Assembly (NCBI RefSeq): GCF_010119245.1
Contig: NZ_WNKG01000002.1
Coordinates: 620,001-684,000, forward strand
DNA: 64,000 nucleotides
Direction of reading: 5' to 3'
Source: Cyclobacterium salsum
Lineage (GTDB): Bacteria > Bacteroidota > Bacteroidia > Cytophagales > Cyclobacteriaceae
Positions 45,025 through 53,263 of the stretch are shown here, in pieces. Every line of letters starts with the position of its first letter. The first letter of the stretch is position 1. Below the pieces are notes generated by a model. That model did not search any database. It was given only the letters and a program-made list of their open reading frames with translations, and was not told the origin of the DNA. The position numbers and the translations under genes were made by a program.

Positions 45025-46442
45025 TATTCTGGGTATGGGTATTTGGCCTCATCTATGCAGGCCTTTTGGTTTTCGCTTCTTTAAAATCCTATAAGAAAAA
45101 CAGATCCTCCGAAGAGTTTATGATGGCGGGGTCTAATATAGGATTGACCCTTGGTGTACTGACCTTTGCGGCAGCACTTTTCAGTACCTTTACTTTTTTA
45201 GGCATGCCGGATTTCTTCCGGATCAATGGGGTAGGGGCCTGGATATTTCTGGCCGTATCCGATGGTGCCATGGTATTTTTACTCTTATGGTTCGGATACC
45301 ATATCCGGAATAAGGTTAAAGGCATGGAGTTTAGAGGGGTTTCAGGCTTGATCACCAGGTGCTATGAAAACAAGCTTGCCGGATACGTATTCTTTCTCAG
45401 CGCATTTTTATTTCTGATTCCGTATGTGGGCATACAGATACAAGGCATTGCGATCTTTATGGATGCGGCTTTTCCCGGTTCCTTTCCAGCCTGGGGTTGG
45501 TCAGCCGGTATTGTTTTGATCATGTTGATATACAGTGAAATCGGTGGTCTGAAAGCAATCATTTTTAGCGATGCCATTCAGGGATTACTCTTATTGGTAG
45601 TTATCTGGATTATCGGATGGGCTTGTCTCAATCATTTTGGCGGGATTGGCCCCATGTTCGATAAAATTGGCACCGTACAGGAAGACCTGTTATCCACTCC
45701 CGGACCTCAAGGGCTGTTGACGCCTCAATTTTTGATTGCTTCCCTGATAGCCATTTTGATGATTCCCGTTACGCAACCTCAATTTACGACGCGGATTGTG
45801 GTGATGAAAAGCATGAAGACCATGCAGCTTATGGCGGTATCGCTGGGTGCCTTTGCCATTTTGGTTATTTTACCGACTATTTTCATAGGAATGTATGGCG
45901 CGGATTTGTACTCGGAGTATGGAAGAGACGAATTCTTTGCCAATGCCTTTCTTTATGACCAACCGGATGCCGTCGCGGCCCTCGCCATCATCGGTTTGAT
46001 TGCCGCAGGATTGTCCACCACCAATGCGCAAATATTTGCGTTGGGTTCGGAATTAAGAGGCTTGCTGCGTGGAAATGAAAAAAGCATCATGCGGAATACG
46101 AAGATTGGCATTTTCGTTTTTTCCGTCATCGCTTTCTTTTTTTCCATTATTGTTTTTGACCAATTAGTGTTACTGGCCCGGGTAAGTTTTGCCGGGACAG
46201 GTATCATGGGGCCCATGATCATCCTGGGGATCCTCAGTGATCGAAAAGTTTCTCCGGCCATTATTTACCTTTCGCTTGTAGGATTAATAGTTTTCCTAAG
46301 TTCGTTGGCAGGTTTTATTCCTGATATGTATTTCGGCTTGAGGTTGGACTTGATACTGTTTATAATACTTGGTCTGGTGGCCGTTATCAGTCATCTTACC
46401 GGGAAAAAACTGCAATTGATTTCTCCTGAAACAGATCAGTAA
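45021..46442 (+). CDS. Sodium:solute symporter (SSS family)
   Basis: 473 residues with about thirteen hydrophobic helices. Recognisable segments include EFMMAGSNIGLTLGVLTFAAALFSTFTFLGMPDFF at the N-terminus, SEIGGLKAIIFSDAIQGLLLL and AIIGLIAAGLSTTNAQIFALGSELRGLL, typical of the SSS fold. It imports a sugar or uronate with Na+. Position between the catabolic enzymes and a NagA-like gene suggests it carries the substrate of this pathway; the identity is not determined by sequence. Confidence 0.9.
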   Translation: MIFWVWVFGLIYAGLLVFASLKSYKKNRSSEEFMMAGSNIGLTLGVLTFAAALFSTFTFLGMPDFFRINGVGAWIFLAVSDGAMVFLLLWFGYHIRNKVKGMEFRGVSGLITRCYENKLAGYVFFLSAFLFLIPYVGIQIQGIAIFMDAAFPGSFPAWGWSAGIVLIMLIYSEIGGLKAIIFSDAIQGLLLLVVIWIIGWACLNHFGGIGPMFDKIGTVQEDLLSTPGPQGLLTPQFLIASLIAILMIPVTQPQFTTRIVVMKSMKTMQLMAVSLGAFAILVILPTIFIGMYGADLYSEYGRDEFFANAFLYDQPDAVAALAIIGLIAAGLSTTNAQIFALGSELRGLLRGNEKSIMRNTKIGIFVFSVIAFFFSIIVFDQLVLLARVSFAGTGIMGPMIILGILSDRKVSPAIIYLSLVGLIVFLSSLAGFIPDMYFGLRLDLILFIILGLVAVISHLTGKKLQLISPETDQ

Positions 46443-46463
46443 GTTGATATTGAAATAAAGCGG

Positions 46464-47672
46464 ATGCAAACTGGATTCCTTCAAATAGTCAATGGCAATG
46501 TAATCACCCCATTTGCCATACACTATCAAGCCTCTGTGCTGGTAAAAAACGGACGTATTGAGGGTGTTTTTCCCGATAACCATTCGCTTCCGGAGGTAGA
46601 AACGATTGATGCCCGGGGGAGATTCGTTTCTCCCGGGTTTATTGACTTGCACGTGCATGGAGGGGGAGGGCATGATTTTATGGACGGCGATCTGGAAGGG
46701 TTTTTGGAAATTGCCCGTATGCATGCGAGGCATGGGACCACGTCTATGGTCCCTACTTCACTCACCAGCACCCGGGAGCAGTTATTGGCATTGCTTAGTA
46801 CCTATGAGAAAGCAAATCAGGCAAATGACCGGGGGGCAGTGTTTTTAGGGATGCACCTGGAGGGTCCCTACTTTGCCATGAACCAGCGGGGTGCCCAGGA
46901 TCCGCGATACATTCGGGATCCCGATCCGGAGGAGTACGAGGAAATTTTACATTATTCCCATCTTATTGCACGATGGAGTGCCGCTCCGGAAAGAAAAGGA
47001 GCCTTGGAATTTGGGAGAAGGCTGCGGGAAAAAGGCGTTTTAGCGGCCATGGCGCATACGGATGCCATATACGAGGAAGTCCTTGCCGCTGTCGAAGCGG
47101 GTTACACCCTTTCAACGCATTTGTACTCCGGGATGTCTGGCGTTACCCGAAAAAATGCCTTTCGATATGCCGGGGTGATTGAAAGCAGCTTGCTTTTAGA
47201 AGCGCTGGACGTAGAAATTATCGCAGACGGGATCCACCTGCCTGCTCCCTTGTTAAAACTTATTTACAAAATAAAAGGTCCTGACAAGATTGCATTGATT
47301 ACCGATGCCATGCGGGGTGCAGGGATGCCGGAAGGTGAAAGCATGCTCGGTCACAAAGAAGATGGATTGAAAGTGATTATAGAAGACGATGTGGCCAAGT
47401 TGCCGGATCGAAGTTCCTTTGCTGGAAGTGTGGCCACAACGGACCGATTGGTCCGAACGATGCTTCGACAGGCAGATGTGCCAATGTTGGAGGCGGTGAA
47501 AATGATAAGCCTAACACCTGCTCGGATTATGGGGATTGAAAATAAAAAAGGCGCCATTCAGGAAGGAATGGACGCCGATTTGCTTTTGTTTGATTCCAAT
47601 ATCATGGTAAGTATGACCATGGTGGAGGGAAAAGTTATCCATCGCACGGATACGGAAGCGATTAGTCAATAG
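46464..47672 (+). CDS. nagA: N-acetylglucosamine-6-phosphate deacetylase-like amidohydrolase
   Basis: 402 residues. Metal-dependent amidohydrolase removing acetyl from GlcNAc-6-phosphate. Family markers: VSPGFIDLHVHGGGGHDFMDG, GMHLEGPYFAMNQRGAQD, AAMAHTDAIYEEV, STHLYSGMSGV (in place of THLFNAM), IIADGIHLPAPLLKL, and the active-site Asp segment LITDAMRGAGMPEG. No NagB deaminase or kinase is adjacent. The substrate may therefore be an N-acetyl sugar phosphate produced elsewhere or a related N-acyl sugar. Last gene of the plus-strand series, overlapping the convergent oxidoreductase gene by 11 bp. Confidence 0.85.
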   Translation: MQTGFLQIVNGNVITPFAIHYQASVLVKNGRIEGVFPDNHSLPEVETIDARGRFVSPGFIDLHVHGGGGHDFMDGDLEGFLEIARMHARHGTTSMVPTSLTSTREQLLALLSTYEKANQANDRGAVFLGMHLEGPYFAMNQRGAQDPRYIRDPDPEEYEEILHYSHLIARWSAAPERKGALEFGRRLREKGVLAAMAHTDAIYEEVLAAVEAGYTLSTHLYSGMSGVTRKNAFRYAGVIESSLLLEALDVEIIADGIHLPAPLLKLIYKIKGPDKIALITDAMRGAGMPEGESMLGHKEDGLKVIIEDDVAKLPDRSSFAGSVATTDRLVRTMLRQADVPMLEAVKMISLTPARIMGIENKKGAIQEGMDADLLLFDSNIMVSMTMVEGKVIHRTDTEAISQ

Positions 47673-48663
47673 CGACCCATTTTTCGTATTGATCTGACTC
47701 AAATATGGCCTGAAGCACACGGGTGTTTGCCCGGGCATTTTCCAGGGAAACGGGAACCGCTGTATTTTCCAGTATGGCTCGGGAAAAGTCATCCGCCTGA
47801 GCCGTATATTGATTGCTGGCAGGTAACACAATTCGCTCAGGATTGGGGTTCAGAAAATTGCCATCGTGAATAAACAATTCATTGCCCTGGTCTGCAGGTG
47901 CATTGAATGGTATCCGGACCTCCATTATTTTTTCCTCCCCGTAGAAAAGCATGCGCTGGTAAGGCGTAAGCTGGGTGCTGACGGTGAAAGTCATCTGAAT
48001 TTCATGGTAATCGATCAGAACGGATCCGAGTTTATCTGTTCTGAATCGGGGGTCGTATTCCAGCATGGATACCAGCCTTCCAGGCTCCTTTTCCAAAACG
48101 AAACGGGAAGTAAATACCGGGTAGCAGCCAATATCCCAGATGCCTCCGCCGCCTTTTTCCTGTATGTTACGGATATTATCCTCCTGAAGGTTGAAATAGC
48201 TAAAAAATCCGTGAACGGCCTTTAGTTTTCCGAGATACCCTTTTCGTACCAATTCCCTTGCTTTGATCCATTGAGGATTGGAGGCGACCATAAACGCTTC
48301 CCCTACTTTTACGCCTTGTTTATCCCGAGCGCTGATGAGTTCATCGATTTCTTCTGCATCCAGGGCCAGTGGCTTTTCACAAAGAACGTGCTTGCCGGCA
48401 TTGATGCATTGGAGGGTGTAGGGTACGTGGAGGTCATTGGGAAGCGGGTTGTATATGACATCAATATCGGGATCCTGGATCAATTCCTCATAGGATCCGT
48501 AAATTTTGGGAATTCCCAGCTCATTGGCCACGGACCTGGCTCTTTCCGGGTCTCTGGATGCCAGTCCGTAAATTTCGTAGAGATCACTGTTTTGCATGGC
48601 GGGGATCACTTTTTCCCGGGCTATTTTCGCAGCGCCTAAAACGCCCCATTTAAGTTTTTTCAT
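47662..48663 (-). CDS. Gfo/Idh/MocA family oxidoreductase (second)
   Basis: 333 residues, cytosolic. KWGVLGAAKIAREKVIPAM is the cofactor loop, LCEKPLALDAEE the catalytic segment, and GGGIWDIGCYPVFTSRFV holds the conserved Asp. Similar to glucose-fructose oxidoreductase-like and dTDP-sugar or xylose-type dehydrogenases. It is convergent with nagA and divergent from the Tat-exported homologue, so regulation is separate. The substrate is unknown; a role in the same sugar pathway is inferred only from position. Confidence 0.88.
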   Translation of the reverse strand: MKKLKWGVLGAAKIAREKVIPAMQNSDLYEIYGLASRDPERARSVANELGIPKIYGSYEELIQDPDIDVIYNPLPNDLHVPYTLQCINAGKHVLCEKPLALDAEEIDELISARDKQGVKVGEAFMVASNPQWIKARELVRKGYLGKLKAVHGFFSYFNLQEDNIRNIQEKGGGGIWDIGCYPVFTSRFVLEKEPGRLVSMLEYDPRFRTDKLGSVLIDYHEIQMTFTVSTQLTPYQRMLFYGEEKIMEVRIPFNAPADQGNELFIHDGNFLNPNPERIVLPASNQYTAQADDFSRAILENTAVPVSLENARANTRVLQAIFESDQYEKWVAID

Positions 48664-48903
48664 GGAGATGGTTAAATTGGTGAAAAAAGACTGCCGTCAA
48701 CTTTTGGCGGCAGGAAATTATTGGAAAAAGCAATTTAAGAGTAATGTCGACCAATCCAAACCCGCATGGCCCCAATCAATGTATAATCATTATAAATTAG
48801 AACGAAAGCGGAACACCGTGACCTGGATGAGTTTAAGAATATAATTTGAAATATATAAAATAACGGAATTTTATTCCTTTGGAATTAGATTTATATATTA
48901 TTA

Positions 48904-48936
48904 ACCCTATAAAATGATTTTTTCTTTTTATAGGGT
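48904..48936. promoter_or_regulatory. 11-bp perfect inverted repeat
   Basis: ACCCTATAAAA (48904-48914) and TTTTATAGGGT (48926-48936), 11-nt loop. It lies about 140 bp before the Tat-exported oxidoreductase gene. It could be an operator or a hairpin; the lack of an adjoining T run argues against a terminator. Confidence 0.4.
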
Positions 48937-48999
48937 AACCGCCTGTATTTTTCTGTATGAAAGTTAATAGTTGTCAATTTCTTAATTTTTATTTATAAT

Positions 49000-49011
49000 G
49001 CAATCGATTGC
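49000..49011. promoter_or_regulatory. LacI-family-type operator palindrome
   Basis: GCAATCGATTGC is a perfect 12-bp palindrome with the central CG and flanking AAT/ATT typical of LacI-family operators. It lies 61 bp before the ATG of the Tat-exported oxidoreductase. No LacI gene is in the window. Confidence 0.5.
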
Positions 49012-49072
49012 GCAAAAAGCAATAACACAGAGCTAGTAGGCTCTTAAAACAAACCTTAACCAATTATTAGCC

Positions 49073-50473
49073 ATGGAAAATAAATTTTCAAGAAGGTCTT
49101 TTCTGCATGCCGTAAGTTTGCTGGCTGCCGGAACAGCCGTGAGTACGCCCCTGACAGGCTTTGGAATGAAAAGAAAGCTTAGAGTAGCGCTGGTGGGTAC
49201 CGGTGTAAGAGGGACATCGTTTTGGGGAAGAAGACTGGTTGAGCAATACTCGGATATTCTGGAATTCGTGGGGCTGAGCGATATCAATCCCGGAAGGTTG
49301 GATTATGCGCTGGAATACATGAAAGTAAATTGCCCCACATTTGTTGATTTTGACGAAATGATGGCCAGCACCAAGCCGGATTTGCTGATCGTCACGACCA
49401 TGGATTCAACGCACCATGAATTTATAATCAAGGGACTGGAAGCGGGAAGCGATGTGCTTACTGAAAAGCCGCTCACCACCGATGAAAACAAGTGCCAGCA
49501 AATCCTTGAGGCAGAAGAAAATTCCAATAAAAACCTGATTGTAGGTTTTAATTACCGATGGAGTCCTTACATCACCAAAATCAAAGAACTGCTTCAAAAT
49601 AAAGAAATCGGGGAAGTTACCTCGGTCGATTTTCATTGGTACCTTAATATTCACCACGGTGCTTCCTATTTTCGCCGCTGGCATGGAGTGACCGAAAATG
49701 GTGGGTCGCTTTGGGTGCATAAGGCGACGCACCATTTTGATCTTCTCAACTGGTGGCTGGATTCAGACCCTTCCGAAGTATTTGCTTACGGGGACCTGGA
49801 GCATTACGGTAGCAACGGGCCTTTCAGGGGTAAAAACTGTCGCGCTTGTCCCCACAAAGACGATTGCACGTATTATTGGGACATCACCAAAAGCCCAAGG
49901 GATATGAAATTGTATGCAGAAAACGAGCATCACGATGGTTATTTCCGGGATGGCTGCGTCTATCGGCATGAAATAGATATCTACGATAAAATGTCTGCCA
50001 ATATCAAATATGCCAATAATGCTGTGGTGAACTATTCACTGACTACTTACAGTCCGTACGAAGGGTGGAAGATAGCATTCAACGGGCAGAAGGGTAGAAT
50101 TGATGCCTGGTTAGATATACCATTTATGAGTAACGAAACCATGGACCAGGAAGCACTGCATGCGGCCGAGATGAATCAGAATGCCGGTGAAGACATGCAC
50201 CGGGAGCCGCTGGTATTACATAAAAACTGGGAAAAGCCCCAGATTATTCAAGTGGTAAGTGAACGCGGAGGCCACGGGGGGGGAGATAAAAGGCTCCATG
50301 ACAAAATTTTCAAAAACCCGGAAGCCGCAGACCCCTACAAACATGCTGCAGGCATAAGAGATGGGGTCATGTCGGTACTTATCGGTGTGGCAGCACGAAA
50401 TAGTATTAATAGTAAGGGCCCCGTTAAAATAGCCGACCTTACCAGCATCAAGCCAAGCCCAAATCGAGCTTAA
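49073..50473 (+). CDS. Tat-exported Gfo/Idh/MocA oxidoreductase (GH109-like) with cysteine cluster
   Basis: 466 residues. The N-terminus NKFSRRSFLHAVSLLAAGTAVSTPLTGFG is a twin-arginine signal, so a folded, cofactor-loaded protein is exported. The NAD(H) domain starts RVALVGTGVRGTSFWG, with the catalytic EKP at residues 131-133 (VLTEKPLTTDE). It carries Cys256, Cys259, Cys265 and Cys295 (CRACPHKDDC, then GCVYR), a CX2CX5C-X29-C set that could bind zinc or a cluster. Relatives include GH109-like enzymes that use tightly held NAD to cleave or modify glycosides. The Tat signal fits pre-loading of NAD in the cytosol. A terminator follows at once. Confidence 0.88.
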   Translation: MENKFSRRSFLHAVSLLAAGTAVSTPLTGFGMKRKLRVALVGTGVRGTSFWGRRLVEQYSDILEFVGLSDINPGRLDYALEYMKVNCPTFVDFDEMMASTKPDLLIVTTMDSTHHEFIIKGLEAGSDVLTEKPLTTDENKCQQILEAEENSNKNLIVGFNYRWSPYITKIKELLQNKEIGEVTSVDFHWYLNIHHGASYFRRWHGVTENGGSLWVHKATHHFDLLNWWLDSDPSEVFAYGDLEHYGSNGPFRGKNCRACPHKDDCTYYWDITKSPRDMKLYAENEHHDGYFRDGCVYRHEIDIYDKMSANIKYANNAVVNYSLTTYSPYEGWKIAFNGQKGRIDAWLDIPFMSNETMDQEALHAAEMNQNAGEDMHREPLVLHKNWEKPQIIQVVSERGGHGGGDKRLHDKIFKNPEAADPYKHAAGIRDGVMSVLIGVAARNSINSKGPVKIADLTSIKPSPNRA

Positions 50474-50486
50474 ATCATTAGTTTTT

Positions 50487-50527
50487 CCCCTCCATGCAGG
50501 CCGTATCGACCTATGGAGGGGTTTTTT
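50487..50527 (+). terminator. Intrinsic terminator after the Tat oxidoreductase gene
   Basis: CCCCTCCAT and ATGGAGGGG form a 9-bp stem followed by TTTTTT. Confidence 0.9.
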
Positions 50528-50573
50528 GTATTTGTCACGAAAATCATCCGATTAATAAGTCAAGTTTACGAGT

Positions 50574-50960
50574 ATGAAAATTGAACACATTGCATTAAAC
50601 GTACAACACCCACAAGCCGTTTCCGATTGGTATGAGAAAAACCTGGGCTTGAAGGTGGTTAAAAAAATGGCCAACGCCCCTTTCATGACCTTTTTGGCCG
50701 ATGATAGTGGCAAGGTGATGATCGAACTGTATCAAAATTCCAAGGCTCCGGTCTTGGAATATGCTACGTTAGACCCGTTGATGCTTCATCTGGCATTTGT
50801 ATCGGAAAACCCGGAGGAGGAAAAAAAGCGCATGGTAGCAGCAGGTGCGGAACTCGTGAGTGATGATACCTTAGAGGACGGAACCCGCTTGCTAATGCTC
50901 CGAGACCCCTGGGGCCTGGCCATTCAGTTTTGCAAAAGGGCTAAACCCATGCTGAAATAA
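50574..50960 (+). CDS. VOC-family (glyoxalase/bleomycin-resistance fold) protein
   Basis: 128 residues with the two beta-alpha-beta-beta-beta modules of the vicinal-oxygen-chelate fold: IEHIALNVQHPQAVSDWYEKNLGLKVV (first His ligand near residue 5) and MLHLAFVSENPEEEKKRMVAAGAELV. It ends with RDPWGLAIQFCKR. Metal ligands of the type His/Glu are plausible (H5, E51, H73, and Q124 in place of Glu), so the catalytic role is uncertain. It may modify a small metabolite. It abuts the convergent DUF5777 gene, 2 bp away. Confidence 0.8.
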   Translation: MKIEHIALNVQHPQAVSDWYEKNLGLKVVKKMANAPFMTFLADDSGKVMIELYQNSKAPVLEYATLDPLMLHLAFVSENPEEEKKRMVAAGAELVSDDTLEDGTRLLMLRDPWGLAIQFCKRAKPMLK

Positions 50961-50962
50961 CC

Positions 50963-51847
50963 TTAGTCAGGTTTAATCAACTGGAAATTTCGGGTGATAT
51001 TGAAACCAAAATGGATGTCACCTTTAAAAAAATCACCCGTAGTGGAAGGAATATATCCGGTTTCTGTCATTTGTTGGCTATTGGTCAGGTGTAGCTGAAA
51101 AACATGGCCACCCGTCTCGATATCCACACCAAAAGAAAGGGGATTAGTGCTGCCGTTATTCTCGTTGGTAAAACGATGGTAATATTCCATGGTTAGGTGA
51201 ACACTTCTGGTAATTCTATAGCTTGCACCAGCTCCCAGAGCGAAAAGGCCATTTTCTCCGCTTCTTTCGCTAACGAGGTTTTGATGAACGTAGGTAGGCA
51301 TCAACTGAATGGCCGCCAGCTGATTCAATTTGCTTGCTAAAAGAAATTGATGGGAATAGCGTAATCTTCGTTCCAGGTTCATAGGTAACTCTGGTCTGCG
51401 TAACGTATTGACGGATGTATTCGAAACCCAGACTATGGAGATCGGAAGGTTTGTTTTAGACTGACCCTGGCGGTGAATGCCGATTTTGACGAATCCATCA
51501 TATAGTTTGTTAAACGAATTTCTTCCAATCCCCAGCGTAAGCCAATCCTCCAATGAATAGTCGAGGCCCAACCTCATGTTTGCCTGGTCCATACCGAAAA
51601 ATTGATAGGCTCCGGTATTGACTCTTCCGAAACGATGTGAAATCAGGAATTCCAAATTCCCTTTTCTTCGGGTTTCCACTGTGTGACCATTGATTAGCCT
51701 GACGGCTTTGAACGTAGAGGTAGGACGCTTCCAATCGGAATCGGTTTTACTTTCTGACTTCAGTTGATCCAATAGATTCTCCTGGGCTCCAGCAGGAAGG
51801 AAAAAATTAGACATTAAGAAGAAAAGGAGTAGGGCTTTGCGTATCAT
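50963..51847 (-). CDS. DUF5777 outer-membrane beta-barrel protein
   Basis: 294 residues with a signal peptide (cleavage near residue 21, LPAGAQ). Signature strands: RKGNLEFLISHRFGRVNTG, NMRLGLDYSLEDWLTLGIGR and the C-terminal GGHVFQLHLTNSQQMTETGYIPSTTGDFFKGDIHFGFNITRNFQL, typical of DUF5777. Function unknown. It is last of a minus-strand operon; its start overlaps the YceI stop by 4 bp. YceI, cytochrome-like and DUF5777 genes are often found together in Bacteroidota, suggesting a shared envelope process. Confidence 0.88.
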   Translation of the reverse strand: MIRKALLLFFLMSNFFLPAGAQENLLDQLKSESKTDSDWKRPTSTFKAVRLINGHTVETRRKGNLEFLISHRFGRVNTGAYQFFGMDQANMRLGLDYSLEDWLTLGIGRNSFNKLYDGFVKIGIHRQGQSKTNLPISIVWVSNTSVNTLRRPELPMNLERRLRYSHQFLLASKLNQLAAIQLMPTYVHQNLVSERSGENGLFALGAGASYRITRSVHLTMEYYHRFTNENNGSTNPLSFGVDIETGGHVFQLHLTNSQQMTETGYIPSTTGDFFKGDIHFGFNITRNFQLIKPD

Positions 51848-52386
51848 TTTTTTATTTCTTCAAATACAAAATTGGCAGTTACTTCTACCTCCTCTGCGAT
51901 ATTGTAAAACAGAACGGAGGGAATCTGAATATCATGGTCTTCCAGCTTAACCGGGAACACCGCTTCCATTTTAATTTGGTCACCCTCGATTAGAAGCGTA
52001 CCCGAAATGTCGTAATTAACCGTGACACCATGAATCGTCAGTTTTCCTTTGGCGCGAGCATCCTGAGATCCGGTTTCGGATTGGCTGTAGCCGGTTAGCT
52101 TTCCGTCGAATGTAGCTTCAGGATACGTATCGGAATCCATAAATTTTTCGTTGAAGTGTTCCTGCATCAGGGATTTTGGAAAGCGGAAAGCTTTTATAGG
52201 AACCAGGAAGGCAAGACTTCCCGTTTCCGTGTTGAACAACCCAGTTACCGCATTGTTTTTTGCCGTAATGTCCTCTACAGGGGCACTGCTAAAGAATACA
52301 ACCTCTCCTGTTTCCGTTTTGTAATCCTGCGCCCTGGCCGTAACCAGGGTAAGCAGGCAAAAGATCGTTAAAATTATATTTTTCAT
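51844..52386 (-). CDS. YceI-family lipid-binding-like secreted protein
   Basis: 180 residues with a signal peptide (TLVTARAQ). YceI lipocalin-like barrel segments include VVFFSSAPVEDITAKNNAVTGLFNTETGSLAFLVPIKAFRFPKSLMQEHFNEKFMDSDTYPEATFDGKL and LTIHGVTVNYDISG. YceI proteins bind isoprenoid or fatty amphiphiles in the periplasm. It is 6 bp after the cytochrome-like gene and overlaps DUF5777. Confidence 0.9.
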   Translation of the reverse strand: MKNIILTIFCLLTLVTARAQDYKTETGEVVFFSSAPVEDITAKNNAVTGLFNTETGSLAFLVPIKAFRFPKSLMQEHFNEKFMDSDTYPEATFDGKLTGYSQSETGSQDARAKGKLTIHGVTVNYDISGTLLIEGDQIKMEAVFPVKLEDHDIQIPSVLFYNIAEEVEVTANFVFEEIKK

Positions 52387-52392
52387 AGAAGT

Positions 52393-52764
52393 TTAATTAT
52401 CCAAGGCACCTTGATCTACCCAACAAAAGATGCTTTCTTTTTGAGATTCGCTAAGTTGTTTTCCGGATCCCTCAGGTGGCATGTAATCACTTTGGGTAAA
52501 GTTTTTGATCTGTTCTGCGTGTTGGAGAATATTTTCTTTCAGTGTTAGGTTTACGCGATTGGTTCCTGACACATGGCATCCTGAAATGGCGCAGTTTTGA
52601 TTGATAATCGGAATGATGTCATTTGATAGTGATACCGATTCGACGCACCGTTCCTCCTGGTCATCAGGTTCTATATCCTCCTCATTTTCACTCGTACAGG
52701 CTTGAAAAGAATACGAAAGGATCACCAGGAAACCCGGTAAAAGGTAGTTTTTAATAGTCATCAT
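52393..52764 (-). CDS. Heme-type lipoprotein with CX4CH motif
   Basis: About 124 residues. The lipoprotein signal ends at SYSFQAC. The mature part has an acidic linker (ENEEDIEPDDQEE) and a c-type-cytochrome-like body: NDIIPIINQNCAISGCHVSG, then TQSDYMPPEGSGKQLSESQKESIFCWVDQGA, with the Met of MPPEGSGKQLS a plausible axial ligand. The candidate heme motif is CAISGCH, with four rather than two residues between the cysteines. The frame extends to 52830, but MMTIKNYLLPGF at 52764 gives a proper signal sequence. Its start overlaps the CHRD gene, so the two are coupled. Confidence 0.75.
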   Translation of the reverse strand: MMTIKNYLLPGFLVILSYSFQACTSENEEDIEPDDQEERCVESVSLSNDIIPIINQNCAISGCHVSGTNRVNLTLKENILQHAEQIKNFTQSDYMPPEGSGKQLSESQKESIFCWVDQGALDN

Positions 52765-53254
52765 TGGTGGTATTGTTAGGGTTAGAATCATTGTTTTCCT
52801 GGCTATTACTGCCAATATCGCCACGAGCAATTAACGTCGACATGGAGGTAGCACTTAGATGCACGTTAACATGACCGTCAAAATTCAACAGCTCCTCATA
52901 ATTAATTGGCGTACCATCACCCATTTGGGTGACCACTGTTTCGCTGACACCCGTTTCGCCTGCGACATCATTTAGTCCAATGGCAATCCCACCACCATCA
53001 CTGGCCGCATTTCGGTGAACATGGGCAGGATGAGCATCTCCCGCAGTTGTTCCATCCAATTCAATGCGGATCAGGGTACTCGTCTCGCTTTCTTTGGTGA
53101 ACGTGACGGTCCCCTGAATGGAAGGATCCGACACCGAATTCAGTACATACTCTTTCTGGATCACCCGAGGACTTTCATCCTCCTTCTCACAGGCTATTGA
53201 GAAAAAAGCAAAAACTAATAACAGGATTATGTTTGATTGTACGGTTTTCATCAT
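52751..53254 (-). CDS. CHRD-domain lipoprotein
   Basis: 167 residues. The lipobox is FFSIAC (Cys 22). The body contains the CHRD signature (IRIELDGTTAGDAHPAHVHRNAA..GGGIAIGLNDVAG... INYEELLNFDGHVNVHLSATSMSTLIARGDIG), known from chordin and bacterial extracellular proteins, with several His that could bind metal. It ends in a low-complexity Asn/Asp tail (NNDSNPNNTTNDD). It sits between the sigma/anti-sigma pair and the heme-type lipoprotein. Confidence 0.85.
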   Translation of the reverse strand: MMKTVQSNIILLLVFAFFSIACEKEDESPRVIQKEYVLNSVSDPSIQGTVTFTKESETSTLIRIELDGTTAGDAHPAHVHRNAASDGGGIAIGLNDVAGETGVSETVVTQMGDGTPINYEELLNFDGHVNVHLSATSMSTLIARGDIGSNSQENNDSNPNNTTNDDY

Positions 53255-53263
53255 TTCTATTGT

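Larger units (their letters stand above)
48664..49072. other. Divergent promoter region between two Gfo/Idh/MocA genes
   Basis: 409 AT-rich bases with no gene. It contains an 11-bp inverted repeat (48904-48936) and a LacI-type palindrome (49000-49011), listed separately. TATTTTTC at 48946-48953 is a one-mismatch -7 element for the plus-strand gene, without a clear -33. Confidence 0.5.

Noticed and set aside
48690-48712. CTGCCG...CGGCAG hairpin just upstream of the minus-strand Gfo/Idh/MocA gene
   Set aside because: Only 6 bp, in the 5' region of the gene and without a T run; likely chance.
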